The notes beneath the pieces are model-generated. The model did no database searches. It saw only the letters and a list, made by a program, of their open reading frames with translations, and had not been told where the DNA came from. Shown piece after piece: positions 33,963-44,458 of a DNA stretch of 64,000 bases (position 1 is its first letter; each line of letters starts with the position of its first letter). A program made the position numbers and the translations under genes. The stretch lies in NCBI RefSeq assembly GCF_003286085.1, contig NW_020825313.1:2418001-2482000 (forward strand), written 5' to 3'. The DNA is from Drosophila persimilis (Eukaryota; Arthropoda; Insecta; Diptera; Drosophilidae).

Positions 33963-36900
33963 ATGGATGAGTCTAATGACGTGCCGGAAAACAGGGTGTC
34001 TTTTTACAAACTAAAGGCACTCTCAATATACAACAAAGCCGTTTCACTTCGAGAGACGATATTGAATGATGAAAACAACCCAATCAGTGAAGATGCGCTA
34101 AGTGTTCATTTAAAATTCTTGGAAAAAATATCCGACTCATTTAATGTTACTCATTCTAATTTAGAAGAGCTTGATGTAAGCGAAATTGGCAGCGACTTAA
34201 GCAACAATTTTGAGGATTTGGCGATGGAAATCGAAGTTCGTATTCGCTCAGCACTCCGCAGGACTACCCAGAACATGCCGCATCACTCAACGATACGACC
34301 CGAGCTCAACGTTACTGCCTCCGGAAATGTACGGTCACGATATCATATTCCTGACATTAAACTTCCCACTTTCCGTGGAGGTTATACTGAGTGGGCAGAC
34401 TTTTACTCGATGTTTAGCACAGTAATAGATCAGGAGCCCTTTCTATCAAAGATTGAGAAGTTCCAGCACCTGCGCTCATGTTTGGATGGACCTGCCCTGG
34501 AGGCTGTTCGCTCTTTGGAAGTATCGGAGAGCAATTATGATATTGCATTGGACATTTTAAACAATCGTTTCAATAATAAACGTTTAATCTTTCAGGCACA
34601 CGTCGCTGAGATTCTGAGGCATGAGAAGGTTGAAGATGGGTCAACTACAAAGCTACGTACTTTATCGGACAAGCTTCATTCTCACATGAGAGCGCTTAGA
34701 TCGATGGGTACCATGGAGGAAATAGCTGGATGCATCATCGTTCACTCCACATACAAGTATCTCGACTCTGATACCAGGACCAAATGGGAGGAGCTGTCGC
34801 CCCCTAACGTCATACCAACATGGGACCATTTTTCGGCTTTTTTGGAGAGGAGATGTCAAGCCATGGAGACCATGGATCAAGCTATGTTGATTCAAATCCA
34901 TAGCAGTCAGGTTGGAAAACATAAACGAATCACTCATTCAAAACACAGTCTTGTTGCTACAAATACAATCGTATTGGAATGCGTGTTCTGTGATAATAAA
35001 GGGCATAACATTTACAGCTGCACTCGCTTTGGAAACCTTTCGCCATCTTTGCGTCTTAGAGAGGCAAGGAAGCTTAGAGTTTGCTTCAACTGTTTGAAGA
35101 AGGGACATCGGAATACCTCCTGCAGTTCAGGCTCTTGTCGCACATGCGGTGAAAAGCATCATACCCTTTTACATATCAACAATCCGCTGCCTACGTCAGT
35201 TAACACGGAACCTGCAAACGCTACTACGTCTCCTATTCAGACAGACTTATGCCCAGGCCCCAATCTTTCAAGTTCTCTTGTTGCCGCTTCATCACCATGC
35301 TCGCCTCCTGCTCAGAATCTTAGCTCAGACGTAGTGCTTCTAGCCACGACAGTCATTATGATAAAGAGTCGAGTTGGTGATCTTCTTCCTTGCCGGGCTC
35401 TTCTGGATTCAGGCTCTCAGATTAATTTAATAACCTCTCGCTTTGCTCAGAGGCTTCAGCTGAAACGAGCCAAAGGGTCGGTATCAGTATCGGGTATCGG
35501 CGCTGATTCTGCATTTCACACGGAAGGTTCAGTTAATTTGGTCATTCAATCCAGGACTTCCGATTACTTCACGAGTCTCACAGCTCTCGTTGCTCCACGT
35601 ATTACAGGAAACCAGCCTGCTTCTTCATTTGATGTATCCAAATGGGAAATGCCATCCAATATCAGCCTTGCTGACCCACACTTTAACAAATCTCAGCGCA
35701 TCGATGTACTTATTGGAGCCAGCTTATTTTACGCTATTTTATGCGTTGGACAGATCAAATTGGAGAGGGGACTTCCTATAATACAAAAAACCCGTCTCGG
35801 CTGGGTTGTCACAGGTGGAGGTCAGTACTCCCGCAGCTCAGTGCTCCTAGCTGCCTCTAGTTCGACGGAATTGAGTCAAACGCCTACCGTTGGTTTGGAT
35901 GAGCTAGTGCGAAGGTTCTGGGAAGTGGAAAACTGCCACGGTCCCGCTACAGAAGCAACAAAGGAGGAAATTGCTTGCGAGGAACATTTCAAAAAACATT
36001 GCGGTCGGCTTCCAAGTGGCGAATATTGCGTTCAATTGCCTTTAAAGCTGAGTGACAGTCTTCTTGGAGATTCTTATCAACAAGCCTATCGCAGATTTCT
36101 CAATCTAGAGCGCAAGTTGGTTCGCAAACCGCTTCTCAAGGCCCAATACGCCGCATTTATAAAGGAATACGTCGATTTGAATCACATGTCCCCTGTCAAA
36201 AGTGACGCACTTAAACAATGCAAATTTTTTCTTCCTCATCACTGCGTCTTAAGAGAAGACAAAACCACCACAAAACTCCGAGTAGTTTTCGACGGATCCG
36301 CTTGTACATCTACAGGATATTCCCTCAACGATATATTGATGTCAGGCCCAACAATTCAGCCAAAGTTAGTTACGACTCTTCTTCGATTTCGTACCTTTCG
36401 TATAGCATTGACTGGTGACATTTGTAAAATGTATAGATGCGTCCGTGTCTCGCCCCAAGATAGTTTTCTGCAGTGCATACTGTGGCGTGACTCACCCCTC
36501 GAGGAGCTAAGGACATTCAAGCTGGATACCGTGACCTATGGAACGAAACCAGCAGCATTTCTGGCCGTCCGTTCTATGCACCAACTAGCGGCAGACGAGA
36601 GTTCGTCATATCCAATTGGCTCTGAAGTTGTGCTGCGGGACTTTTACGTGGATGATTTGCTAACGGGGGGAGATACTACAAATGAGGTGCTGGAAATAAT
36701 TCGCCAGGTGTCAGGACTATTAGCCAAAGGAAATTTCAAGATCAGAAAATGGTGTTCCAACGATACATATGTACTCGATCAAACACCCCATGAAGATAGG
36801 GAAACATTTGTTAAATTTACTGATGGCAGCGATGTAACCAAGACGCTAGGTTTAGCATGGAATCCCACTTCGGATGAGCTATTATTTTCATTCTGTCCCA

Positions 36901-39221
36901 ATCAAGTCCCTTCGAAACCAACTAAGCGAGTTGTATTGTCAACTATTGCACGATTTTATGATCCACTCGGACTTATAGGGCCAGTTATTACTAAAGCAAA
37001 AATATTTCTACAGCAGCTGTGGAAAGAAAAGCTTCATTGGGATGAAAGTCTGCCAGTCTCCTTACGCACAACTTGGATCAACTTTATTCAGCAGTTTGAC
37101 TCTATGCAACAAATTTCTTTCCCGCGCCTATCTTTCCTTCGAAGCAGCAACCTTGAAATGCATGGATTTTGTGATGCCAGCATGAGTGCTTATGGAGCTT
37201 GCATCTACGCTGTTTCGCAAGGCGACAATGGAGTCAAGGCAAATCTTCTATCTTCCAGATCTCGTGTAGCGCCACTGAAGACTATCACAATACCCAAGTT
37301 GGAATTATGTGGTGCAGCGCTACTCGCTCAGCTTATGCATGAAGTGTCTTTGATGAACTTCAAGTGCTCTTATTATTGCTGGTGTGACTCCACAGTCGTT
37401 TTGGCTTGGATCAAGAATCAACCATCCAACTTCAATGTATTTGTCGCTAATAGACTTTCTGTTATTCAGGAACTCACATCTGGAATGTCTTGGCTGCACG
37501 TGCCAACTGATCTAAACCCTGCCGATATGCTTTCTCGAGGATCATTACCAGCTGAGCTCATCAATTCTCATCTTTGGAAGTATGGACCTACATACTTGAC
37601 AGCCAGTAAGGATCAATGGCCAAGTACACCTGCTCTTCCAGAGCCGGTTTTGGAGGCACGAAAAACCATACTAATTACAAACTGCGCGTCAAGATATTTG
37701 GTGGAAGAATCAAAGTTTGTAAATTCCTTCCCCAAAATGCAACGAATTTTTGCGTATGTATGCAAATTCATTCATCGACGAAAGTCTGGAATAACTGTGG
37801 AGGACTTGCGTTTGGGAACCGAACTGCTTATTCGTCTTACTCAACAATCTCGTCTATCCACTGAAATAAGAGCCCTGGAAACGCGAAAGGACATCAAGGC
37901 TTCAAGCTCGATCGCCTCTCTTTCGCCATTTTTAGATGATTGCGGTTTGCTTCGAGTTGGAGGGCGTCTTAAAAACTCTACCTTGGACTTTGAAGCACGG
38001 CATCCCATAATATTGCCCAAGAATCATTCCATCACTTCTGCTCTGATACGGCACTTACACGAAAAGCACCTTCACGCTGGACCCCAGTCGCTATTAGCCA
38101 TCATTCGTCAAACGTACTGGCCAATCGGTGGCCGAAAGACCGTAGCACACGTAATCCAAAAGTGTGTCAGATGCTTTAGAGTGAAGCCTCGAACTCTCGA
38201 GCAAATAATGGCAGATCTTCCGGTGGACAGAGTCAGCGAATCTCGTGCATTTTTAGTTACCGGCGTGGACTATTGCGGTCCGTTCCTGTATAAATCAGAA
38301 GTTCGAAACCGGCCCCCACTAAAGTGCTACATGAGCATTTTTATATGCTTCTCCACCAAGGCGGTTCACATCGAGCTTGTGAAGGATCTTACAACATCTG
38401 CGTTCCTCTCTGCTCTTCGCCGTTTCATTTGCACCCGTGGAAGACCGATTCGTATTTGGTCAGATAATGCCACAAATTTTGTTGGAGCGCGGAACGAACT
38501 GGCGGAACTTAAGTCGCTATTCCTAAGCGACAGTCATCAAGAAGCCGTGCATCAAGCTTTTCTCAACGATTGCATCGATTGGCGTTTCATTCCTCCTAGA
38601 TCGCCACATTTTGGAGGATTGTGGGAGGCGTCAGTCAAGCTTGCTAAGCATCATCTTCGACGTGCCCTCGGATCCTCGCTTCTTGGATTTGATGAGCTGC
38701 GCACTCTCGCGTGCAATATCTGTGCAATCATTAATTCAAGGCCATTGTTTCCTCTTTCAGAGAACCCTGCAGATCTCGATGTACTCACGCCCAGCCATTT
38801 TCTAGTTGGCGCCCCTATCACAACCTTCTTGGAGCCTGACTTGGTTCATTTAAACGTCGATCGCTTGGACCGTTGGCAGAAGGTCACACAGCTTCAGCAA
38901 ATCTTTTGGTCTCGCTGGCGCCAATCGTATTTAACCAGTCTTCAAGAAAGAACGAAGTGGCGCACCCGGAATCCTGAGCTTCACGTCAATGATGTCGTTC
39001 TTGTTAAGGACGAGAACTTCCCTCCTCTGAAGTGGCCTCTAGCGAGAATCCTCGAGCTCATCCCAGGAGCTGATGGCGTATCTCGAGTCGCCTTGATCAG
39101 GATGGCTACAGGTGTTAGCCGAAGAGCACTTGCAAAACTATGTCTATTGCCTCTACGAGATGAGGTGAAAGGCATGGATCCTTCCACGGGGGGAGTATGT
39201 TCGGGCGAAGCCCGAGTGTAA
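33963..39221 (+). CDS. gag-pol: BEL-B3 Gag-Pol polyprotein, intact
   Basis: One 1752-residue frame. The ATG at 33963 (MDESND) is chosen because the upstream open stretch from 33828 has no ATG. Gag fills about residues 1-335. Zinc knuckles of CxxC..GH..C type lie at about 340-400 (CFNCLKKGHRNTSC). Protease DSGS is at 482-485, reverse transcriptase YVDD at 895-898 and RNase H at about 1066-1190 (FCDAS, CWCDST). The integrase zinc domain is at about 1363-1403 (HLHEKHLHAG...KCVRCF) with catalytic D1436, D1501 and E1555. The C-terminal BEL integrase domain runs to the end (RWRQSYLTSLQERTKW, DVVLVKDENFPPLKWPLARI). No separate env follows. The last residues and the stop are inside LTR 3. With identical LTRs and an intact primer site this is a plausible active copy. 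Confidence 0.95.
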   Translation: MDESNDVPENRVSFYKLKALSIYNKAVSLRETILNDENNPISEDALSVHLKFLEKISDSFNVTHSNLEELDVSEIGSDLSNNFEDLAMEIEVRIRSALRRTTQNMPHHSTIRPELNVTASGNVRSRYHIPDIKLPTFRGGYTEWADFYSMFSTVIDQEPFLSKIEKFQHLRSCLDGPALEAVRSLEVSESNYDIALDILNNRFNNKRLIFQAHVAEILRHEKVEDGSTTKLRTLSDKLHSHMRALRSMGTMEEIAGCIIVHSTYKYLDSDTRTKWEELSPPNVIPTWDHFSAFLERRCQAMETMDQAMLIQIHSSQVGKHKRITHSKHSLVATNTIVLECVFCDNKGHNIYSCTRFGNLSPSLRLREARKLRVCFNCLKKGHRNTSCSSGSCRTCGEKHHTLLHINNPLPTSVNTEPANATTSPIQTDLCPGPNLSSSLVAASSPCSPPAQNLSSDVVLLATTVIMIKSRVGDLLPCRALLDSGSQINLITSRFAQRLQLKRAKGSVSVSGIGADSAFHTEGSVNLVIQSRTSDYFTSLTALVAPRITGNQPASSFDVSKWEMPSNISLADPHFNKSQRIDVLIGASLFYAILCVGQIKLERGLPIIQKTRLGWVVTGGGQYSRSSVLLAASSSTELSQTPTVGLDELVRRFWEVENCHGPATEATKEEIACEEHFKKHCGRLPSGEYCVQLPLKLSDSLLGDSYQQAYRRFLNLERKLVRKPLLKAQYAAFIKEYVDLNHMSPVKSDALKQCKFFLPHHCVLREDKTTTKLRVVFDGSACTSTGYSLNDILMSGPTIQPKLVTTLLRFRTFRIALTGDICKMYRCVRVSPQDSFLQCILWRDSPLEELRTFKLDTVTYGTKPAAFLAVRSMHQLAADESSSYPIGSEVVLRDFYVDDLLTGGDTTNEVLEIIRQVSGLLAKGNFKIRKWCSNDTYVLDQTPHEDRETFVKFTDGSDVTKTLGLAWNPTSDELLFSFCPNQVPSKPTKRVVLSTIARFYDPLGLIGPVITKAKIFLQQLWKEKLHWDESLPVSLRTTWINFIQQFDSMQQISFPRLSFLRSSNLEMHGFCDASMSAYGACIYAVSQGDNGVKANLLSSRSRVAPLKTITIPKLELCGAALLAQLMHEVSLMNFKCSYYCWCDSTVVLAWIKNQPSNFNVFVANRLSVIQELTSGMSWLHVPTDLNPADMLSRGSLPAELINSHLWKYGPTYLTASKDQWPSTPALPEPVLEARKTILITNCASRYLVEESKFVNSFPKMQRIFAYVCKFIHRRKSGITVEDLRLGTELLIRLTQQSRLSTEIRALETRKDIKASSSIASLSPFLDDCGLLRVGGRLKNSTLDFEARHPIILPKNHSITSALIRHLHEKHLHAGPQSLLAIIRQTYWPIGGRKTVAHVIQKCVRCFRVKPRTLEQIMADLPVDRVSESRAFLVTGVDYCGPFLYKSEVRNRPPLKCYMSIFICFSTKAVHIELVKDLTTSAFLSALRRFICTRGRPIRIWSDNATNFVGARNELAELKSLFLSDSHQEAVHQAFLNDCIDWRFIPPRSPHFGGLWEASVKLAKHHLRRALGSSLLGFDELRTLACNICAIINSRPLFPLSENPADLDVLTPSHFLVGAPITTFLEPDLVHLNVDRLDRWQKVTQLQQIFWSRWRQSYLTSLQERTKWRTRNPELHVNDVVLVKDENFPPLKWPLARILELIPGADGVSRVALIRMATGVSRRALAKLCLLPLRDEVKGMDPSTGGVCSGEARV

Positions 39222-39673
39222 ATTTTATACCATTGTTTTATTGCCTATCAATTCACTTTCTTTTCTATTTTGGTCATTATACTAAACTAACGTAACGTAA
39301 GCGTAGCTTTATCTATGCTCGCTCAGCAACATGCTCTCATTTAATCATCTATTCTTATCTATGCTCGCTCTTGTTATCTTTTCTTTCCTATGCCGTCGCT
39401 AAGCCGTCAGCAGCTGCGCCTGCTCTAGCAGTTACCGCTTGATATAGTTGGAGAACAGACCCTTTTTGTCCCCAATCTATTACTTTGGCTCGAGATCGGC
39501 TCGCTTGCCTCATCCAAGTGTGTCACTCTAATACTATTGTAAAAGGCTCTGGCATCTTCGGCCACCCTCAACACACAAAATACCTATAATAAAATTTATA
39601 ACGTTTTCGGAAATTAATAATTTGTGAAATTATTGAACAATCATAGTCAGCGAAAAAGCTCGTTGTCTCAACA
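39198..39673 (+). repeat. LTR 3 of BEL-B dimer
   Basis: 476 bp, identical to LTR 1 and 2 as far as I compared, followed by the TTAGC duplication. AATAAA at 39588-39593. Confidence 0.95.
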
Positions 39674-39678
39674 TTAGC

Positions 39679-39715
39679 CTTAAATTTAATAAATAAATAA
39701 AAAAATAAAAATTAG
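39679..39715 (+). mobile_element. I-clade element, segment 4 (3' tail)
   Basis: Just after the TTAGC duplication comes TTTAATAAATAAATAAAA, a TAA-rich tail like that ending I-type elements. This marks the probable 3' end of the host element broken by the three insertions. Confidence 0.5.
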
Positions 39716-39739
39716 AATCCCAATTTTATCACAAGAACG

Positions 39740-40740
39740 ATACCAATGCCTTTGCCATTTAATAAAACAAAATGTATAATCCTCCCACAATACATTATTA
39801 AAAATAAGCTAGAAATTAAGATTCACCTTGTATTAAACTGGGCGATTTACATGTATGCAAAGCGCCGACAACCCCCACCAATCCCGATTTGTTATTCAAC
39901 CTACTCAACAACAACAAAGTTACTTGCAACATCATCGATCGCGGACAACAACCACAAATATGCATGCCAATGAAAGGACTTATGCGCATCTTCAACGCCA
40001 AAAATATAAATATCCCTTCTGATTGAATGTCTGACAACAACTTCAGCGGCTCCATGGTCATCCACTACGAGAACTACTGAATCTCCGCGGACGGCATCAA
40101 ATACGTCGACGCCGCCACCATAGCAGACAAACTCCAGATCGACATGCCTCATATCCAAAACTTAACGACATTAACCTTAACTAAAAAATTGAGCCTCCAG
40201 GACTACACCTAACGATCTGGAGAACAGCCTGGAAGTAATTCGGTTAAGAGACCAATCCACTGCACACTTGACAACCGTCTAGGTGCTCTTCGGAATCCGG
40301 CTTACAGCCACAACCTTCGCATGAATCTTCAAGCGGAAATCGATAATTTTCACACCCACCAACCTGGACTCCATTGTCACTCCTGCCACAACTTCGTTGG
40401 CCATGCCCTCATTATGGCCGTCGTTTCAAGTTAGGGGGGGATAAGTTACCGATAACGGTTCTGCAGCACCGCCACCTAAACCCCCCCGGACATTGGAAAC
40501 ATTTCACTGAACGACTATGTCGCTCAACCCGGAAATTGCTTTGTCCATCACGACACTTTGACTGTCGACTACATTTTCCACCGCAGAATAAGCAACCGCC
40601 ACATACGTGTATATGTCATAACGCCCAGTGGCATAACGCCCACGGGCAAAAATTAGTGTCTTTTCTCTTTTGGGCTATCCTTCGTCTCTAACCGCAGCCT
40701 GCTGCCTACCTACTCGGTATAGGCAGCTCAGCTTGTCAGG
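39740..40740 (+). pseudogene. Decayed non-LTR ORF1 (gag-like) remnant
   Basis: Frame-shifted plus-strand sequence. A segment around 40030-40180 reads as a plausible Gag-like region with a stop in it. At 40375-40480 a CHSCHNF-GHA and GRRFKLGGDK series resembles the CCHC knuckles of non-LTR ORF1 proteins. No single frame is open for long. It follows the I-clade tail in the same orientation but is probably another element. The family is not identified. Confidence 0.35.
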
Positions 40741-40934
40741 GTCCCAGAATTTTCTAGCACCAAAAAACAGTCTTTGGCGACGCACAATGTAGAGACTCGA
40801 AGAAAAGAGGAAATGAGCGTGGCATTGTCATCAGCTTTTTTTTGTGCAGTGTGGGAAAAGGCTATAATCAAATGTTCCTTTTTTTCCATACAAATTTAAG
40901 ACATCATTTTTTTACGATTTATTCAATTAAGAAT
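40741..40934. other. No recognisable gene
   Basis: AT-rich sequence with homopolymer runs. Nothing identified. Confidence 0.4.
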
Positions 40935-41525
40935 TTGATTTTTTTGATTTTTCGTATTGTGGTTACCAAATTTGGTTGCTCTAGCTTGTATAGTCTCTGA
41001 TATCTAGCCGCTCACTTTTTGCGATAGGCAAAGCCGACCATAAAACGTGTGTGTTAGAGAGAGACAGAGCGAGAAGGAATAAAATTGTTTTCATTATTCT
41101 GGCTATTATATTAATAGGAACTGGCTCAGGTTCTACAATCTAAAGGATATAATCATTGTCTACGATTTTGCATGTTTTGTTTTCTCGTATCTTTGAAATT
41201 TCGGCTGCCACTGATTTTTGCCCTTTGGGCGAAGTTTTAAAATATACTTTTAACAGTGACATTTCACTGAAAAATGGATTCAAAATGTCGTTGCTCTAGC
41301 TCTTATAGTCTCTGAGCACTAGGCGCTCATAGGGACGGACAGACTGACGGACGGACAAACGGACAGACGAACAGACAGACATGGCTCAATCGACTCGGCT
41401 ATTGAAGCTGATCAAGAATATAAATACTATATGGGGTCGGAAACGATTCCTTATGGACGTTACACACATCCAGTTACACCAAAAATCTAATATACCCCTA
41501 TACTCATTTTGAGTATCCGGGTATA
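40935..41525 (-). repeat. Dispersed repeat R, copy b
   Basis: Minus-orientation copy ending at TATCCGGGTATA-like sequence (41514-41525). It carries GGGGTCGGAAACGATTCC (about 41433-41450), the ACGGACAGAC low-complexity tract (41335-41380) and the GA-rich motif at 41047-41076. The inner end is truncated near 40935. Confidence 0.75.
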
Positions 41526-41559
41526 AAAAAAAACAAGCATCCAGTTCAGTTCCGAAATA

Positions 41560-42657
41560 GCTAGCCTAATTAATGAAAAGGAAATAGAAACAAAAAATAA
41601 ACTATTAAGCTTAAATCCGTTCTTAGATAAAGACGGATTGTTACGAGTTGGAGGTAGATTGCAAAACTCCAACGCGGAATTTGAGGTTAAACATCCCTTG
41701 ATTTTAGATAAGTGTCACTTCACGTCTTTAATTATCAAGAATGCACATAAAGAAACATTGCAAGGTGGAATTAATCTGATGCGAAACTATATCCAGGGAA
41801 AGTTTTGGATATTTGTGCTAAGAAATTGCTTAAAGAAAAAACTTAACGAGTGTGTCACCTGTGCTAGGTTTCGTCAGAATACTGCAGAACAAATTATGGG
41901 AAATCTGCCGAAACACAGAGCTACAATGTCGCACCCGTTTACAAATACAGGTGTAGACTTCGCCGGGCCTTACCATATCCGATGCTCTAAAAACCGGGGG
42001 CAGAAATCCTATAAGGGATTTATTGCCGTATTCGTATGCATGGCGACAAAAGCTATTCATTTGGAAGTAGTCAGCGATCTTACTTCAGATGCATTTCTAG
42101 CTGCACTTAGAAGATTTTTTTCAAAAAGAGAAAAATGTGCAAAAATGTTTTCCGATAATGGAAGCAATTTTGTGGGAGATTCGCGAAAATTAGACGAGGA
42201 ATACCGAAAAGCCCTCAAAGACAACATAAAAGTGGTTCAAATATTAGAAAGAGAACAGATCGAGTGACATTTTATTCCCCCGGCAGGACCTCACTTCGGA
42301 GGTATTTGGGAAGCTGGGGTAAAATCAGTGAAATATCACTTAAAAAGGGTAATTGGGGACAATAATTTAACCTATGAGGAAATGGCAACTCTATTATGTC
42401 AAATTGAAGCGGAACTAAATTCACGCCCTTTGTCTACAGATACAAATGATATTGACGATCTGGATGGATCAGGTCATTTTATTATTATTATATTTGGCCC
42501 AATTGAGACAATTTCAGAGGAACAAATCTGGAATCTGGATAGGTTGAGATTAATTCAGAAAATAAAAAGAGAATTTTGGATTAAATGGAAAGAAGATTAT
42601 TTGCACACACTACAACAAAGAAATAAATGGAAAATAGGACTAATTGCAGCATTGTAG
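41560..42657 (+). pseudogene. Roo-like BEL/Pao integrase (5'-truncated, one stop)
   Basis: The frame begins at the end of the RNase H/connection region (LLRVGGRLQNS at about 41638) and runs through a zinc-binding domain (ECVTCARFRQ) and catalytic blocks NTGVDFAGPY (about 41944-41973) and SDNGSNFVGD (about 42150-42179). After a stop at 42265-42267 it continues with the PHFGGIWEAGVKS block (about 42290-42328, third catalytic acid) and the C-terminal domain to 42657. It differs clearly from BEL-A, B and C. An env-like region downstream, absent from those, suggests a roo-like lineage. Gag to RNase H is missing. Confidence 0.82.
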
Positions 42658-42897
42658 TGCTTGAATTATGTTCCCAAGTATCAAATGCAAACATTGCTGC
42701 CAGAGGAACGGCGAAGTGGTCAATTGAAATAATGAACCACTTCGATATATTTTGGACCCGATGGGGGACGTTGAAATAGCATAGCTCGCAAACGACGGTC
42801 AAGCGCTCACAGCAAAAGTGTCTTTAGATGAGCAAAACCAAAAAAGTGTCTGAGTAAAGTGTGTTTTTAGTTTTTTCGTGTATATGTTTACTTATTC

Positions 42898-44030
42898 ATG
42901 TTTTCCGCATCTTTTGGGCTATTGTATGAGAGGTTTTTATCAGACACGACGAAAGTGTCAACAGTTATTTGCGAGCTATGGGACATAGTCGCCTCTTCCT
43001 GGGATTTAATTGTTTATTATAACATTGACCCGTATTTTCAAATGATAAAAAAGGGAAAAGAATTGATTGGGAAAATGAGAGTTGTGTGTGGTAAGCTTTA
43101 TACTTTTGAAGATCAATGCAATAATGTTATCTAAACGCGGAAAGAAACATTGCAGACTTGGATAAAAATAATAAACTTTTCATGACTCAGGAGAATAAAA
43201 GAAAGAAGCGAGCACCATTTGAGTTTATGGGCTCACTTTATCATATATTTTTTGGAATAATAGACGCCGAAGATAGGGAAACGTTGGAAGGAAATATGAA
43301 AAATTTATTAGAAAACCAACATAACCTAGATGATTAAATTAAGAAACAAACATCAGTGGTATAGTCAACGGTAGATATCCTCAGAAGAACTATCGAGGAA
43401 ATAAATTTGAACTTTAGAAGTATGAGAGCTAGGGTAGAAGACAAGGAGTCTATCAATTTCTTTATGGTAACAAAGCAACTAAGTTCCTTGATTGAAAAGT
43501 TCGATAAAATTCAATCAGCAGTTATTACTATTACTGATAGATATTAATCGTGGTAGACTAAATCCAAATATTTTAAAACCTATACAGTTAAAGGGAGAAA
43601 AAGCATAAATAGAAGATAACTTATTAGAAACATTGGTGCTTCCAGGAAAAAGAATAGGAACAGAATTGAAGGAAATTTACAGCCTACCAACAGCGAAAGG
43701 AATTTTGTTGATAAACAATTAATTCTGAACGTGAAGCCTCCCCTGTTTGTTAGGCACGCATCCCATTTGTTTAGGATAATTCCAATGCCGGTTGAGCATT
43801 AACAAGAATTGGTCAAGGTAGATTTGAACTCCTGGTATTTAGTATATAACTTCGAAATTGATTCCTATCATTCGATGACTGAAGCTACCTTGGACAAATG
43901 CCAAAATGGCGAACAAATAGAGGAGTATGCGAAGGTAATTGGCTTGTGAGATAGCTCCTTTCAAACCAAAAGGTAATTCAAATTGCGTGTATCAGGAGCC
44001 AACCAGCACAGCAACGCTCTGCATGAGTGA
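42898..44030 (+). pseudogene. Env-like remnant of the roo-like element
   Basis: After about 240 bp of spacer, an open stretch of 78 codons (42898-43134) starts with a hydrophobic leader and contains a WDLIVYYNI motif typical of insect retroelement envelope proteins. Beyond a stop, about 43190-43330 encodes a basic KRKKR-type cleavage site followed by a hydrophobic/acidic segment. Further pieces with stops continue to about 44030 and are consistent with the rest of an F-like ectodomain. At least five stops or frame changes and no clear transmembrane end mean it cannot make a protein. Assignment rests on motif order and position after integrase. Confidence 0.6.
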
Positions 44031-44458
44031 GTATTACACGCACAATATGATTTCACAAAAATATGTGATGATCTGTATGTATATATTAGATACTATCTAC
44101 ATATATATCTACTATCTACTGTATATGTATGATCTTTTCGTTTTTTAGAGTTCTGGCCCTGCAGTACGGGCCTTCGATGACTCATCTACTGACATGTCGA
44201 TGACAGCGTCACTTCCGTCGATGACATAGTTGATGATCCGCCATACGCTGAGCTGTTGACATTAACATGGAGAGATCCTATGGCATGATGACACTGTCAT
44301 CATGCATTTTATAAGCGATGATTTTTTTCGAAAAATCATGCACTTAATAAGCGATAATTTTTGTCGAAAATGCATGCATTTAATATGGAAAAACATTAAT
44401 TTGGTAATTTTTGTCAATTTGCTTTATTTATAGAATATGTAATTCTTTTCTGCGGTGT

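Larger units (their letters stand above)
27256..39678 (+). mobile_element. Tandem BEL-B dimer (LTR-interior-LTR-interior-LTR)
   Basis: Three 476-bp LTRs (27261-27736, 33230-33705, 39198-39673) that look identical enclose two interiors. The single TTAGC duplication flanks the whole array (27256-27260, 39674-39678); no duplication surrounds the middle LTR. The pattern is what unequal exchange between LTRs, or insertion of a dimer, would give. Confidence 0.94.

Noticed and set aside
27261-39673. Two independent adjacent BEL insertions
   Set aside because: There is one middle LTR and only one target duplication, at the outer edges.
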